Shown: positions 15,048-24,330, numbered from the stretch's first letter. The stretch is DNA of 31,046 nucleotides from Anaerorhabdus sp036637135 (GCF_036637135.1 NZ_JAVWNC010000023.1:1-31046); one strand, 5' to 3'. Numbers and translations are program-made. The notes: a model not told the origin generated them from the sequence alone.

Positions 15048-15772
15048 CTCAATTGTTTGTATGTAGTAAAGAGTGATATTATATTTGTTTTTTGTTCATC
15101 TGTAATTTCATACCAAGTAATTTGTATTTCTTCACCAATACTACGTTGATAATAAAGTATGATTTTTTCATCATAATTATTTATTGCAATTGAGTAAGAT
15201 GTTTCTTCTAGATTCCCCGTTTGCATATCCAAGTCATAGATAGGGCAAATCACTCCATACTCCATTGTATTTCCATCAAAAAACTTATTTACATCTTTGG
15301 GTTCTTCTCTTTCACGAAAGGATGAAATCAAGTTCGTTAATTCAGTCGAATCGAGTTGTCCAATTTGATAAACATCTTCATCTACGTATAAAGTATAAAA
15401 TAATTCATCAATAAAATAAGATTTACTTGTATCCAGTTTATAAATACTATGTGTCGATTCCCATCCTTTAAACTCAACATTTGCGATTGGAGTAACCTCA
15501 CCTTCTTCCGTTAGAAGAGGTGTATCACTATTAAAAGTAAAAAGAATTTCTTTACCATCATTTGACCTTACAACGTTTCTATTTTCTCCATCCATATGCA
15601 TCTCGATAAACATTTTTGTACTACCTACTTCAATATGATGTCCATCAAAATCCATTTCATAGGCAACATCAAATGAATCAAATGCATTACTCACGAATAG
15701 TAAATATAGGATCGATAAACAAGAAACAATACAAACTATAAAACCTATTATAACTTTATATATTTTTTTCAT
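15035..15772 (-). CDS. Hypothetical membrane-anchored extracytoplasmic protein
   Basis: I do not recognise this 245-residue protein. It starts with MKK and a hydrophobic segment of about 23 residues (5-29). The sequence IVSC at 15-18 formally fits a lipobox, but the hydrophobic run continues past the Cys, so a simple N-terminal anchor is more likely. The rest is acidic, rich in beta-like stretches and lacks Cys, as expected outside the membrane. Its ATG follows directly on the stop of the GNAT gene (TAAATG), so the two are translated in series; no functional link is known. Confidence 0.6.
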   Translation of the reverse strand: MKKIYKVIIGFIVCIVSCLSILYLLFVSNAFDSFDVAYEMDFDGHHIEVGSTKMFIEMHMDGENRNVVRSNDGKEILFTFNSDTPLLTEEGEVTPIANVEFKGWESTHSIYKLDTSKSYFIDELFYTLYVDEDVYQIGQLDSTELTNLISSFREREEPKDVNKFFDGNTMEYGVICPIYDLDMQTGNLEETSYSIAINNYDEKIILYYQRSIGEEIQITWYEITDEQKTNIISLFTTYKQLSTYN

Positions 15773-16222
15773 TTAGTCTATTTCCTTCATCATCACAAGT
15801 TCATGATTAATATCAAATTCTCCATTGAACTTAAATCCAAACTTTTCATAGAGGTTGATTGCGGGTTTGTTGGTTTCATATACACTTAAAAATAATTGAT
15901 GTACTTGGTACTCTTCCATAATTTCATTAATTAGTTTTGGTAATATTTCTTTTGCGTAACCTCTACCTTGAAAGTTTTCATCTATGAAGAAACGATCCAA
16001 CCAAACGCGACCATTTATTCCTTCTTCTTTCCACAATCCATACATGGCAAATCCAACATTACATTGATTCACTTTTATTAATATCGGTCTCCACAACGCT
16101 AATTCACGAGCCTCACTAAGACACTGTTCTACCGTTTCAATTGTATCGTTTTGATTTTCTTTTACTTGTAACTTCAATACATCTTCTAGATGTTCAAATG
16201 CATTCATAAATTCAATGTACAT
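15773..16222 (-). CDS. GNAT family N-acetyltransferase (BltD/PaiA-like)
   Basis: A 149-residue single-domain acetyltransferase. The acetyl-CoA site is WLDRFFIDENFQGRGYAKEI (about 74-93; R/Q-x-x-G-x-A type). The C-terminal motif B, ETNKPAINLYEKFGFKFNGE, is typical of diamine/spermidine acetyltransferase-like GNATs, so small polyamines are a plausible but unproven substrate. GGTGG lies 7 nt before the ATG. It is the first gene of a two-gene unit with the membrane-anchored protein. Confidence 0.82.
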   Translation of the reverse strand: MYIEFMNAFEHLEDVLKLQVKENQNDTIETVEQCLSEARELALWRPILIKVNQCNVGFAMYGLWKEEGINGRVWLDRFFIDENFQGRGYAKEILPKLINEIMEEYQVHQLFLSVYETNKPAINLYEKFGFKFNGEFDINHELVMMKEID

Positions 16223-16305
16223 AACTAACCACCTTTTTTACATAGATAGATATATCATACAATTTCCCACTTGGTTTTACTATACCCATTGTCTATGAGG
16301 AACAT

Positions 16306-16332
16306 AAAAAGAAAACTACTCGAAAGTAGTTT
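16306..16332 (-). terminator. Terminator of the uvrA-hprK-lgt-trxB operon
   Basis: An 8-bp stem (16325-16332 with 16313-16320) with a TTCG tetraloop on the minus strand, followed by TTCTTTTTAT. It overlaps the trxB stop codon. Confidence 0.88.
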
Positions 16333-17248
16333 ATCCCTTAATATAATGAAATGCACTTTGTGCTGCAACAGCACCATCACCGCAAGCAGTTACAACTTGG
16401 CGAAGTACTTTACTAATGCAATCGCCTGCTGCAAAGATTCCTTTTACTTTTGTTTCCATATTTTCATCCACAAGGATATAACCTTGTTTATCCATAATAT
16501 CTAATTCCTTTGCGAATTCTGTATTTGGATCTGCACCGATATATGGGAATACTGCTTTTGTTTCCACAGTCATTTTTTCTTTTGTTTCTACATCTTCAAG
16601 AACAATCGCACCTACTTTACCATCAACTTCCACAATCTCTACTGGAACATGTTTCTTGATAATATGAATCTTCGGTTCTTGTTCAATTTTTGATTGAATG
16701 ATTGGTTCCGCTCTAAAGACATCACGACGAATGACAATATTCACTTGAGATGCAAATTGTGTTAAGTAGAGTGATTCTTCTAATGCTGAATTTCCTCCAC
16801 CAATTACTGTCACAACTTTATCTCTAAAGAATGCTCCATCACATACCGCACAATAAGAAACCCCTTTACCCGTAAGTTTGTCTTCATTCGGTATATTTAA
16901 TAAACGTTCTTTTGTACCTGTCGCTATAATAATCGCATGTGCTGTATATGTTGTTCCATCAGCACAGATTACTTTCTTTACTTCACCATCTTCAATTTTG
17001 GTAATATCACCATATAAATATTCAGCTCCAAAGTGCGTTGAATGTTCAAACATTTGATAAGCTAAGTCTGCACCATTCATTTCTTTAATACTTGGATAAT
17101 TTTGAATTTCAAATGTTTTAATAAGTTTTCCACCTGGCGCTTCTTTTTCCAACATGGCTACTTTTAATCCTGCACGAGATGCATAGATTGCCGCAGTCAT
17201 ACCAGCTGGTCCACCACCTACAATGACTACATCATATTGTACGTCCAT
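16331..17248 (-). CDS. trxB: Thioredoxin reductase
   Basis: A 305-residue FAD enzyme that reduces thioredoxin with NADPH. FAD site GGGPAGMTAAIYASRAG is at residues 11-27, the redox pair is CAVC (about 133-136), the NADPH site is GGGNSALEE with the following IRRDVFRA, and the C-terminal FAD motif is GIFAAGDC. GGAGG lies 7 nt before the ATG. It overlaps the 3' end of the lgt-ppaX fusion by 22 bp. hprK-lgt-ppaX followed by trxB is a known Firmicutes gene order. Confidence 0.96.
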   Translation of the reverse strand: MDVQYDVVIVGGGPAGMTAAIYASRAGLKVAMLEKEAPGGKLIKTFEIQNYPSIKEMNGADLAYQMFEHSTHFGAEYLYGDITKIEDGEVKKVICADGTTYTAHAIIIATGTKERLLNIPNEDKLTGKGVSYCAVCDGAFFRDKVVTVIGGGNSALEESLYLTQFASQVNIVIRRDVFRAEPIIQSKIEQEPKIHIIKKHVPVEIVEVDGKVGAIVLEDVETKEKMTVETKAVFPYIGADPNTEFAKELDIMDKQGYILVDENMETKVKGIFAAGDCISKVLRQVVTACGDGAVAAQSAFHYIKG

Positions 17249-18693
17249 GGATGATCCTCCTTCACTATTTCTTTTATTTCTTTTAAATCACGAATAATAA
17301 CATTCGGTTTTGCATCTTCTAATACTTTGATTCGATCTTCATTAAAGATATAACCAATTGAGTAAACACCTGCATTGTGAGCAGCATAAATATCCGTCGC
17401 ACTATCACCTACATAGATACATGAATCATGTCCTTCATTTAATAATTCACATGCTTTGAATATACCTTCAGGATCAGGTTTTCCATGTTTTACATCATTA
17501 TGTCCTACAATAATATCCACGTATTGAGTTAGATTAAATAAATCTAATCCTAGTTTTACTCCATCATTGAACTTTGTAGATACAATACCAATTTTATATC
17601 CTTCTTCTTTTAATGTTTTTAAAAGATCTTCAGCATTTTCCATTGGCTTTACAAATTCAGGATGAATTTTGAAGTTATACTCACGGTATTCTTTAATTAA
17701 TTCATCAACATTTTTATCCGGAAAATATTTTGGAAACATCTTCGCAAGTGGAGGTCCTAATACTTCTAATTGTTTATCTTTATCGAACTCTTCAGCAGTG
17801 CGATATTTTTCAAATAAATGACGATATGTTTCTAAAATTGCTGGTTCTGTATCAAGTAGTGTACCATCTAGATCAAATAACATAAGTGGTTTAGGATTCT
17901 TCATAAATTTTCTAAATAATCCCAAATATCCAAGCACACCCACTACGATGAATACTACTGACATAAGTTGAGCCATACGAATAGGACCAAACATAAGACT
18001 ATCTGTTCGCATTCCTTCTACAATAAAGCGACTCCATCCATACCATACAAGATAGAAATAAACACCATCACCACGTTTCATGAAATGATATTTCTCATTT
18101 AGTTTCTTGATTACAAAGTATATCAGGATAAATCCTAACAAGTTCAATACACTTTCATATAAGAATGTTGGCACATAGTATTGTCCACCAATATTCATTG
18201 TATTTTTAATAAAATCCGGGAAATTTTTAAAATAAGCTTCTGTAACTGCCACACCATGAGCTTCTTGGTTTAAGAAATTACCCCAACGCCCGATAGCTTG
18301 TGCAATCAACATATTTGGAACAATACAATCCGCTAATCTTACAAAATCAAGTTTATGTTTCTTTGCGTAATAGAGTCCATAGAGAGCACCTGCAAGTAAA
18401 CCACCTTGAATCGCAAGACCTCCATTATAGATTTGTAAAATTCGAATTGGGTCAGCCAAGTAATAGCTAAGATCATAGAATAAACAATACCATATACGCG
18501 CTCCTACTAGTCCCGCTAGAAAGCATCCAATCGCAAGATCTTCCGCAACCTCAATGTTATAGCCACATTTCTTTATTTCTCTTAAACTAAACAGGAACGT
18601 GACTCCAACTCCTGCAATCATGAGTACTGCATACCACTTAATTCCAATGTTTCCGAACTGTACAAGGGTCTGCATATCTGGGAATAATGTCAT
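17227..18693 (-). CDS. lgt: Fusion: prolipoprotein diacylglyceryl transferase (Lgt) + PpaX-like HAD phosphatase
   Basis: A 488-residue two-domain protein. Residues 1 to about 262 form a polytopic Lgt that attaches diacylglycerol to lipobox Cys of prolipoproteins; the signature GRWGNFLNQEAHG is at about 135-147. The stretch GGLAIQGG (about 95) has Gln where Escherichia coli Lgt has an important His; other Firmicutes also vary here. After a short basic linker (FRKFMKNPKP) a HAD domain begins with FDLDGTLLDTEP (about 271), then VSTK, GKPDPEG and YVGDSATDIYAA, a complete set of HAD motifs. In Bacillus the separate gene after lgt is ppaX, a pyrophosphatase that removes PPi made by HPr kinase/phosphorylase. 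The phosphatase should face the cytosol. ATGA overlap couples it to hprK. Confidence 0.9.
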   Translation of the reverse strand: MTLFPDMQTLVQFGNIGIKWYAVLMIAGVGVTFLFSLREIKKCGYNIEVAEDLAIGCFLAGLVGARIWYCLFYDLSYYLADPIRILQIYNGGLAIQGGLLAGALYGLYYAKKHKLDFVRLADCIVPNMLIAQAIGRWGNFLNQEAHGVAVTEAYFKNFPDFIKNTMNIGGQYYVPTFLYESVLNLLGFILIYFVIKKLNEKYHFMKRGDGVYFYLVWYGWSRFIVEGMRTDSLMFGPIRMAQLMSVVFIVVGVLGYLGLFRKFMKNPKPLMLFDLDGTLLDTEPAILETYRHLFEKYRTAEEFDKDKQLEVLGPPLAKMFPKYFPDKNVDELIKEYREYNFKIHPEFVKPMENAEDLLKTLKEEGYKIGIVSTKFNDGVKLGLDLFNLTQYVDIIVGHNDVKHGKPDPEGIFKACELLNEGHDSCIYVGDSATDIYAAHNAGVYSIGYIFNEDRIKVLEDAKPNVIIRDLKEIKEIVKEDHPWTYNMM

Positions 18694-19655
18694 TCTTTAT
18701 TTGCTCCTTTATTTGCTTTGTTTTGAGTTTCAATATAGCGCAATACTCTTTCTTCAAATTCTTTCGCACTATTAAACCCAGCTTCTTTTAGTTGGAAGTT
18801 TGTTACTGCAGATTCTACAAGAACTGCCATACTTCTACCTTCTTTAACTGGAAGTATGATTGTAGGAACTTGAATATCCAGAATGTTTGTATGCTTATCT
18901 TCTTCGATACCTACACGAGCATAATCCATCTTGTCATCATATTTTTCAAGTTTAATCACAACATCAATATTATCTTTCGCAAGCAATGAACTTGCACCAA
19001 ACATTTTCGCAACATCAATAATACCAATACCACGAATTTCCAACATGCCAATTAATAATTCTGGACTATGTCCAATTAAGTTGTTGTGAACTTTCGAAAC
19101 ATCAACACGGTCATCCGCAACTAAAACATGTCCTCTACGAATAAGTTCTAGAGCAATTTCACTTTTACCCATTCCACTTTCTCCAGTAATTAATACACCT
19201 TTACCAAAGACACTAATCAGCACACCATGAAGACTATCTGATGGCGCTAATCGTTCATCAAGGAACGCAACAAGGTCTACCATTAAACGATAACTTGGTA
19301 AATCTGATTTAAAGATTGGGAAATTCATTTGCTTCGCAACATCAATTAAGATTGAAGGCACTTCTCTATTTCTTGAGAAAACAATCATTGGTGTATAGGC
19401 ATCTGTAATAATCTTGAAACGTTCAAATTGCGTAGCTTCATCTAATGTTTCAATGTAAGCTAATTCTTTATCACCGATTATGACTATGCGTCGAGTTTCA
19501 TTTTCTTTAAAGAAACCCGCAAGTTCAAGCCCTGGGCGATTCAAATCTGGCACAATAACCCAACGATTAAGTGATTCTTCATCACCTGTAACTTGTTCGA
19601 ACTTAAAGTAGTCCACAAGTTCACGTATCATTACCTTTCCTTCTAATTCTTCCAT
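18690..19655 (-). CDS. hprK: HPr kinase/phosphorylase
   Basis: A 321-residue bifunctional enzyme that phosphorylates Ser46 of HPr or removes the phosphate with release of PPi, controlling carbon catabolite repression. The P-loop GESGMGKSE is at about 155-163, preceded by the conserved LHGVLI His. The HprK signature LEIRGIGIIDVAKMFG follows near 205-220, and LPVKEGRSMAVLVE closes the active site. AAAGGA lies 6 nt before the first ATG; a second ATG eight codons later (MIRELVDYFKFE) also has AAGG upstream. It begins 3 nt after uvrA and ends in an ATGA overlap with lgt. Confidence 0.95.
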   Translation of the reverse strand: MEELEGKVMIRELVDYFKFEQVTGDEESLNRWVIVPDLNRPGLELAGFFKENETRRIVIIGDKELAYIETLDEATQFERFKIITDAYTPMIVFSRNREVPSILIDVAKQMNFPIFKSDLPSYRLMVDLVAFLDERLAPSDSLHGVLISVFGKGVLITGESGMGKSEIALELIRRGHVLVADDRVDVSKVHNNLIGHSPELLIGMLEIRGIGIIDVAKMFGASSLLAKDNIDVVIKLEKYDDKMDYARVGIEEDKHTNILDIQVPTIILPVKEGRSMAVLVESAVTNFQLKEAGFNSAKEFEERVLRYIETQNKANKGANKE

Positions 19656-19658
19656 ATT

Positions 19659-22484
19659 TTATCCTTTCTTCAATACTCTCTTTAAGTATTGACCTGTATA
19701 ACTTTTTTCTACTTTACTTACTTGTTCAGGTGTTCCAGTTGCAACGATAGTTCCTCCACCATCGCCTCCTTCTGGTCCTAAATCAATTAAGTAATCAGCG
19801 CATTTTATCACATCTAAGTTATGTTCAATAATGAGTACTGTATCTCCATTATCCACGATTCGTTCAAGTACTGTCAGTAACTTTCTCACATCATGACTAT
19901 GAAGTCCAGTTGTAGGCTCATCTAAGATAAATACTGTTTTACCCGTTGCTTTCTTTTGAAGTTCACTCGCAAGCTTAACACGTTGTGCTTCTCCTCCAGA
20001 TAAAGTAGTACTTGATTGTCCTAATTTAATGTAATCAAGCCCAACATCATGAAGAGTTTGTAGTTTATCTTTTATCTTATGAATGTTATTGAAGAATAAG
20101 ATTGAATCTTCAATTGTCATGTCTAAGACATCAAATATATTTTTTCCCTTATAGGTTACTTGTAATGTTTCTTCATTGTATCGTTTACCCTTACATTCTT
20201 CACAAGGTACATAAACATCTGGCAAGAAGTTCATCGAAATACGACGTACCCCATCACCTTGACAAGCTTCACAACGGCCACCTTTTACATTAAATGAGAA
20301 ACGACCTTTGTCATATCCTCTTAATTTAGCTTCAGGTGTCATTGCGAATAAGTCACGAATATCATCAAATACCCCAGTATAGGTAACTGGATTAGAACGT
20401 GGTGTTCTACCAATTGGATCTTGTCCAATTTCAATGACTTTATCTAATTGATCAAGTCCTTTTATTTCTTTATGTTTACCTGGTTTAATACGCACTCTAC
20501 CTAACGCATGTTGTACGGCTTTGCATAAGATTTCATTTACAAGTGTACTCTTACCACTACCACTTACTCCTGTTACAACAGTCATTGTACCTAAAGGTAT
20601 TTTAACTGATATATTTTTTAGATTATTTTCACTTGCCTTGATTATCTCAAGGAAGTTTCCATTTCCTTTACGACGTTTTGTGGGCACATCGATGCGTAGT
20701 GCTCCTGACAAATATTTTCCTGTGATTGATTTTTCATTATTCATAACTTCTTGTGGAGTACCCACAGCCATTACTTCTCCACCATGAACTCCAGCACCAG
20801 GACCAATATCAATGATGTAATCACTTTCCATCATTGTTTCTTCATCATGTTCTACCACGATAAGAGAGTTCCCTAAATCACGCATGTTTTTTAATGTTTG
20901 AATTAACTTCGCATTGTCTCTTTGGTGTAACCCAATGGATGGTTCATCCAAAACATAGAGTACTCCTGTTAATCGAGATCCTATTTGTGTAGCCAGACGA
21001 ATACGTTGTGCTTCTCCGCCACTCAAAGTACCTGCAAGACGATCCAATGTTAAATATTCAAGTCCTACATCCAATAAGAATTGTAGGCGATTCTTAATTT
21101 CTTTTAATACAAGATCCGCAATCTTCAATTGAGTTTTATTTAATTTAACATTAGATATCCACACTAAAGCTTGTTTAACACTCATTTCTGTGAATTCCAC
21201 AATGTTCTTATCATCAACGCGAACACACAGTGCCATTTCATTTAAACGTCTTCCTTTACAAGTAGGACATGTACTCTCTGTCATAAAACTTTGATACCAC
21301 TCTTTTGACATAGATGATGTCGTCTCTACATAACGACGTTCAATTAAACTCTTAACACCTTCAATATAATCATTACGTGAATAACGATTACCACTACTTG
21401 TTTTAATTGAGTACTCAATTGGTTCATCTGAACCAGATAATACAATTTCAAGTTGTTTCTTTGTAAGTTTTTCAATTGGTTTATCCAAATCAATTTTATA
21501 ATGTTTGCACAAAATCGCAAATGTTTGCCATTCAATATTTGTAGAATCAACAATATTCTTATAGTAGATAATTCCACCCTTACGAATTGATTTCGTTTTA
21601 TCAGGTATCAAATAATCCACATCCACTTCTTGTGTCACACCTAACCCTTTACATGTATCACATGCCCCTAATGGTGCATTGAATGAAAACAGTCTTGGTT
21701 CAAGATGAGGCACTGAGAATCCACAAATATTACACGCATAATTACTTGAAAACAACAATTCATCATCTAGTGTTTTTACAATAACCATACCATCAGATTG
21801 CTTCAAAGCATTTTCTAGTGAATCATGTAACCGTGAACGTGAATCTGTACTCTTTACAATACGGTCAACTACGATTTCAATTGTATGTTTCTTATTTTTC
21901 TCTAAAACGATTTCTTCTTCTAATAATTTAGTTTCGCCATCAACCCTTACTCTAACATATCCATCTTTTTGAAGTTTTGCGAGTAAATCTTTATGCGTCC
22001 CTTTTTGATCTTTCGCAACTGGTGATAAAATTTCCAGTCTTGTTTTATCAGGTAGTTCCATAATGCGATCTACCATTTGAGTAATTGTTTGTGATGTAAT
22101 TGGTTCATTGTGTATTGGACAATAGGGTATTCCCACACGTGCATACAACAAACGCAAGTAATCATAAATTTCTGTAACCGTGCCCACTGTTGATCGCGGG
22201 TTATTACTCGTCGTTTTTTGATCAATTGAAATCGAAGGTGATAACCCTTCAATTAATTCTACATCCGGTTTTTCCACACCACCTAAAAACTGACGTGCAT
22301 AAGCACTTAGAGATTCTACATATCGGCGTTGACCTTCTGCATAAATCGTATCAAATGCAAGTGAAGTTTTACCAGATCCAGATAACCCGGTCATGATAAC
22401 TAATTGGTTACGAGGGATTTCTAAATCTATATTTTTTAAGTTATTTTCTTTAGCACCTTTTATTACTATTTTATTTTGTTCCAT
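19659..22484 (-). CDS. uvrA: Excinuclease ABC subunit A
   Basis: A 941-residue damage-recognition ATPase of nucleotide excision repair. It has two ABC modules: Walker A GLSGSGKTS (about 30) and GVSGSGKST (about 640), and two LSGGEAQR signatures. Zinc-binding pairs CNIC...CDTC and CEAC...CEEC are intact. The start at 22484 (MEQNKIVIKGAKENN) has AGGTG 7 nt upstream and matches the normal N-terminus; reading further upstream would run into the promoter region. No uvrB is next to it in this window. It leads the operon with hprK, lgt-ppaX and trxB, and has a palindromic operator over its -35. Confidence 0.97.
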   Translation of the reverse strand: MEQNKIVIKGAKENNLKNIDLEIPRNQLVIMTGLSGSGKTSLAFDTIYAEGQRRYVESLSAYARQFLGGVEKPDVELIEGLSPSISIDQKTTSNNPRSTVGTVTEIYDYLRLLYARVGIPYCPIHNEPITSQTITQMVDRIMELPDKTRLEILSPVAKDQKGTHKDLLAKLQKDGYVRVRVDGETKLLEEEIVLEKNKKHTIEIVVDRIVKSTDSRSRLHDSLENALKQSDGMVIVKTLDDELLFSSNYACNICGFSVPHLEPRLFSFNAPLGACDTCKGLGVTQEVDVDYLIPDKTKSIRKGGIIYYKNIVDSTNIEWQTFAILCKHYKIDLDKPIEKLTKKQLEIVLSGSDEPIEYSIKTSSGNRYSRNDYIEGVKSLIERRYVETTSSMSKEWYQSFMTESTCPTCKGRRLNEMALCVRVDDKNIVEFTEMSVKQALVWISNVKLNKTQLKIADLVLKEIKNRLQFLLDVGLEYLTLDRLAGTLSGGEAQRIRLATQIGSRLTGVLYVLDEPSIGLHQRDNAKLIQTLKNMRDLGNSLIVVEHDEETMMESDYIIDIGPGAGVHGGEVMAVGTPQEVMNNEKSITGKYLSGALRIDVPTKRRKGNGNFLEIIKASENNLKNISVKIPLGTMTVVTGVSGSGKSTLVNEILCKAVQHALGRVRIKPGKHKEIKGLDQLDKVIEIGQDPIGRTPRSNPVTYTGVFDDIRDLFAMTPEAKLRGYDKGRFSFNVKGGRCEACQGDGVRRISMNFLPDVYVPCEECKGKRYNEETLQVTYKGKNIFDVLDMTIEDSILFFNNIHKIKDKLQTLHDVGLDYIKLGQSSTTLSGGEAQRVKLASELQKKATGKTVFILDEPTTGLHSHDVRKLLTVLERIVDNGDTVLIIEHNLDVIKCADYLIDLGPEGGDGGGTIVATGTPEQVSKVEKSYTGQYLKRVLKKG

Positions 22485-22506
22485 ATTTTCACCTAATTCC
22501 TGTTCT

Positions 22507-22535
22507 ATTATAACCTTTTGTGGTTCTTTCCACAA
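22507..22535 (-). promoter_or_regulatory. Second candidate promoter of uvrA
   Basis: TTGTGG (22530-22535), a 17-nt spacer and TATAAT (22507-22512) on the minus strand. The -35 also forms a 6-bp hairpin (22518-22523 with 22530-22535), so this stretch may instead be leader structure of the upstream promoter's transcript. Confidence 0.4.
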
Positions 22536-22573
22536 TTGAAAGGACCATACGTTACAACCTTTTCTTATTGAAT

Positions 22574-22614
22574 AGTATATCACGAAAAAACTTTGACTTG
22601 AACAAAATTCAAGT
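22574..22614 (-). promoter_or_regulatory. uvrA promoter with palindromic operator
   Basis: The palindrome ACTTGAA-N5-TTCAAGT (22596-22614) covers the -35 hexamer TTCAAG (22597-22602). A 17-nt spacer and TGA-TATACT (-10 at 22574-22579) follow. A factor bound here would block polymerase, as LexA does at SOS genes, but the motif is not the known GAAC-N4-GTTC box. The same layout occurs at 8-48. The palindrome is also about 50 bp upstream of the yigZ start site. Confidence 0.55.
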
Positions 22615-22646
22615 AAAATTTAACTATTTTTGCTTTGTCTTGGTAA

Positions 22647-22655
22647 TGTTATAAT
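22647..22655 (+). promoter_or_regulatory. Extended -10 promoter of yigZ
   Basis: TGT-TATAAT with a perfect -10 (22650-22655). The transcript would start near 22662, excluding the earlier TTG and leaving the ATG at 22679, with AGAGG before it, as the start. Confidence 0.6.
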
Positions 22656-22678
22656 ATTTGAAAATGAAAGAGGTAACT

Positions 22679-23302
22679 ATGCGAATAAAAGATGATGTAG
22701 AACATACACTAACAATTAATAAATCTGAGTTCATTTGTTACCTACACAAATGCTTTAGCGAAGAAGATGCACGTGATTATATCAATAAAATACGTAAACT
22801 TCACCGCGAAGCTACCCATTGTTGCACCGCTTTTGTGATTGGTGAAAATAATGAAATTCAACGCTCTAATGATGATGGAGAGCCAAGCGGAACTGCCGGC
22901 ATGCCAATACTAGACGCCTTAAGAAAAAGCGGCATCACAAATTGTTGTGCCTGTGTTGTACGTTATTATGGGGGTATTAAATTAGGCGCTGGCGGATTAA
23001 TACGTGCCTATTCTGGCAGTGTTTCTGAAGCGCTTCAAGCTGCAAAAAAAGTAGACGTACGAATGATGTCTATCTATCAATGCTCATTTAGTTATGACCT
23101 CATCAATCAATTTGATTTCTTTTTGAAAGACTTAGGAACAATTTTGGACAAAACATATGAGATCGACGTATGTTATACCATTTTGACAGATAATCCAACA
23201 TTCTTTGATGAATGCATTGAATATACAAACGGCAAAGTCTCACCTCATTTTATCGAAGAAAAATTAGTTGAAGTTGATTTACCTACGATCAATAGTAATT
23301 AA
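22679..23302 (+). CDS. yigZ: YigZ/IMPACT family protein
   Basis: A 207-residue protein of the YigZ/IMPACT (UPF0029) family. The conserved core HREATHCCTAFVIG, DDGEPSGTAGMPIL and the VVRYYGGIKLGAGGLIRAYS signature are all present in residues 1 to about 125. The C-terminal half has the ferredoxin-like DUF1949 character. The eukaryotic homologue IMPACT affects translational control; the bacterial role is not settled. AGAGG lies 5 nt before the chosen ATG. It is a single gene, divergent from uvrA, sharing the region with the palindromic operator. Confidence 0.9.
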   Translation: MRIKDDVEHTLTINKSEFICYLHKCFSEEDARDYINKIRKLHREATHCCTAFVIGENNEIQRSNDDGEPSGTAGMPILDALRKSGITNCCACVVRYYGGIKLGAGGLIRAYSGSVSEALQAAKKVDVRMMSIYQCSFSYDLINQFDFFLKDLGTILDKTYEIDVCYTILTDNPTFFDECIEYTNGKVSPHFIEEKLVEVDLPTINSN

Positions 23303-23348
23303 TTTTATCTTTTCTTCTTTACTCCATAATCATTACAATTTTCATATA

Positions 23349-23398
23349 AAAACGTCATTTCCTCTATCGAAATAACTCATAGTGGATAATGACGTTTT
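23349..23398. terminator. Bidirectional terminator between yigZ and the 23455 gene
   Basis: A long hairpin: 11-bp outer arms (23349-23359 with 23388-23398) plus an inner imperfect stem. T-rich runs follow on both strands, serving the two converging genes. Confidence 0.7.
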
Positions 23399-23454
23399 AT
23401 TTATTGATTCTACTTATCTAAATATAGAAAAGAACCTTTTCTTTACAAGTTTAA

Positions 23455-24294
23455 TTACTCAGTAATAGCTTCTTTATCCGTTGGTAAATTATCTCCAGCA
23501 CAACGCCATAATTCACTATATGCAATAAATGGAATTGCCTTACTGTTTTCACGGGCTTGTGCTCTTTGTTTTTTCACATCACCTTGATAACGTGATTGTA
23601 GGATTGCTTTGTTGACCATGTATTGAACATAAACAAGTTTCTTTAATAAGAACCATGCACCTACTGATTCACGAATCATTGGTGTTTTATCATCAAGTGG
23701 ACGAATTAAATCAAATGCACTATCCTTAACCATTGTTGCAATACTCATCGCATCTGCCTTCAAGCTTTCGTATGAAGTATATTTTGCTTGATCGACTTTC
23801 TTTTGAAGAATACCCGCAGGTTTATCAAATGCTTCTTCAAAGACTTCCGCAGCCAGATTCATATCCAGTGTATCGAGCGTTACAATGTCATTCTTATAAG
23901 TTTCAAAAATACTTGTCGGTTCAGTCAAACAGAAATACAATGACTTCGCAAACAAATAACTTGCACGTTTATTACGTGTCAGCAAGAATAAGCGCTCACT
24001 TCCATCTTTTGTAAGATAGATTAAAAATGGACATATTAAAGCTTTACCTTCTAATTTGAAAGCATCTTTATACCCAATAATTTGATTTGAAACAACATCT
24101 TTATTGATTGCGAATCGAAATCCAACGCATACTCTGGCGTTTGGATATTTTTGTAATACTTGTTGGAATAATACTTGGAGGTATTCTTCATGGCTATCTA
24201 GTAAATGAAGGTAGTCTTCCAAATATCCATTGAATAGGCAGTCATCTCCATTTTTTCGAACATCATTGAAGGTCGTAAGAATGTCTAAAATCAC
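23455..24294 (-). CDS. Hypothetical cytosolic protein
   Basis: I do not recognise this protein of 279 residues. It has no signal peptide or membrane helix, is mixed alpha/beta, and ends in a helical, basic stretch (QSRYQGDVKKQRAQARENSK) before an acidic tail. The GTG start at 24294 is chosen because GGAGG lies 9 nt upstream and a strong promoter (24331-24360) covers the apparent upstream coding extension to 24360. The product would start MILDILTTFNDVRKNGDD. It is divergent from addB, with back-to-back promoters, but nothing in its sequence ties it to recombination. Confidence 0.6.
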   Translation of the reverse strand: MILDILTTFNDVRKNGDDCLFNGYLEDYLHLLDSHEEYLQVLFQQVLQKYPNARVCVGFRFAINKDVVSNQIIGYKDAFKLEGKALICPFLIYLTKDGSERLFLLTRNKRASYLFAKSLYFCLTEPTSIFETYKNDIVTLDTLDMNLAAEVFEEAFDKPAGILQKKVDQAKYTSYESLKADAMSIATMVKDSAFDLIRPLDDKTPMIRESVGAWFLLKKLVYVQYMVNKAILQSRYQGDVKKQRAQARENSKAIPFIAYSELWRCAGDNLPTDKEAITE

Positions 24295-24330
24295 TTCATT
24301 CCCTCCTGTTAACTTTTTAGTTATGTAATC

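Noticed and set aside
22485..22583. N-terminal extension of UvrA
   Set aside because: It covers the promoter region, and UvrA normally starts at MEQNKIVIKGAKENN, which has a Shine-Dalgarno.
22596..22614. A canonical Gram-positive SOS box at uvrA
   Set aside because: The sequence does not fit GAAC-N4-GTTC; only the placement and the gene suggest damage control, so it is listed as an unassigned operator.
23425..23445. Hairpin AGAAAAG-N3-CTTTTCT as terminator of the 23455 gene
   Set aside because: No clear T tract follows on either strand and the long hairpin at 23349-23398 is a better candidate.
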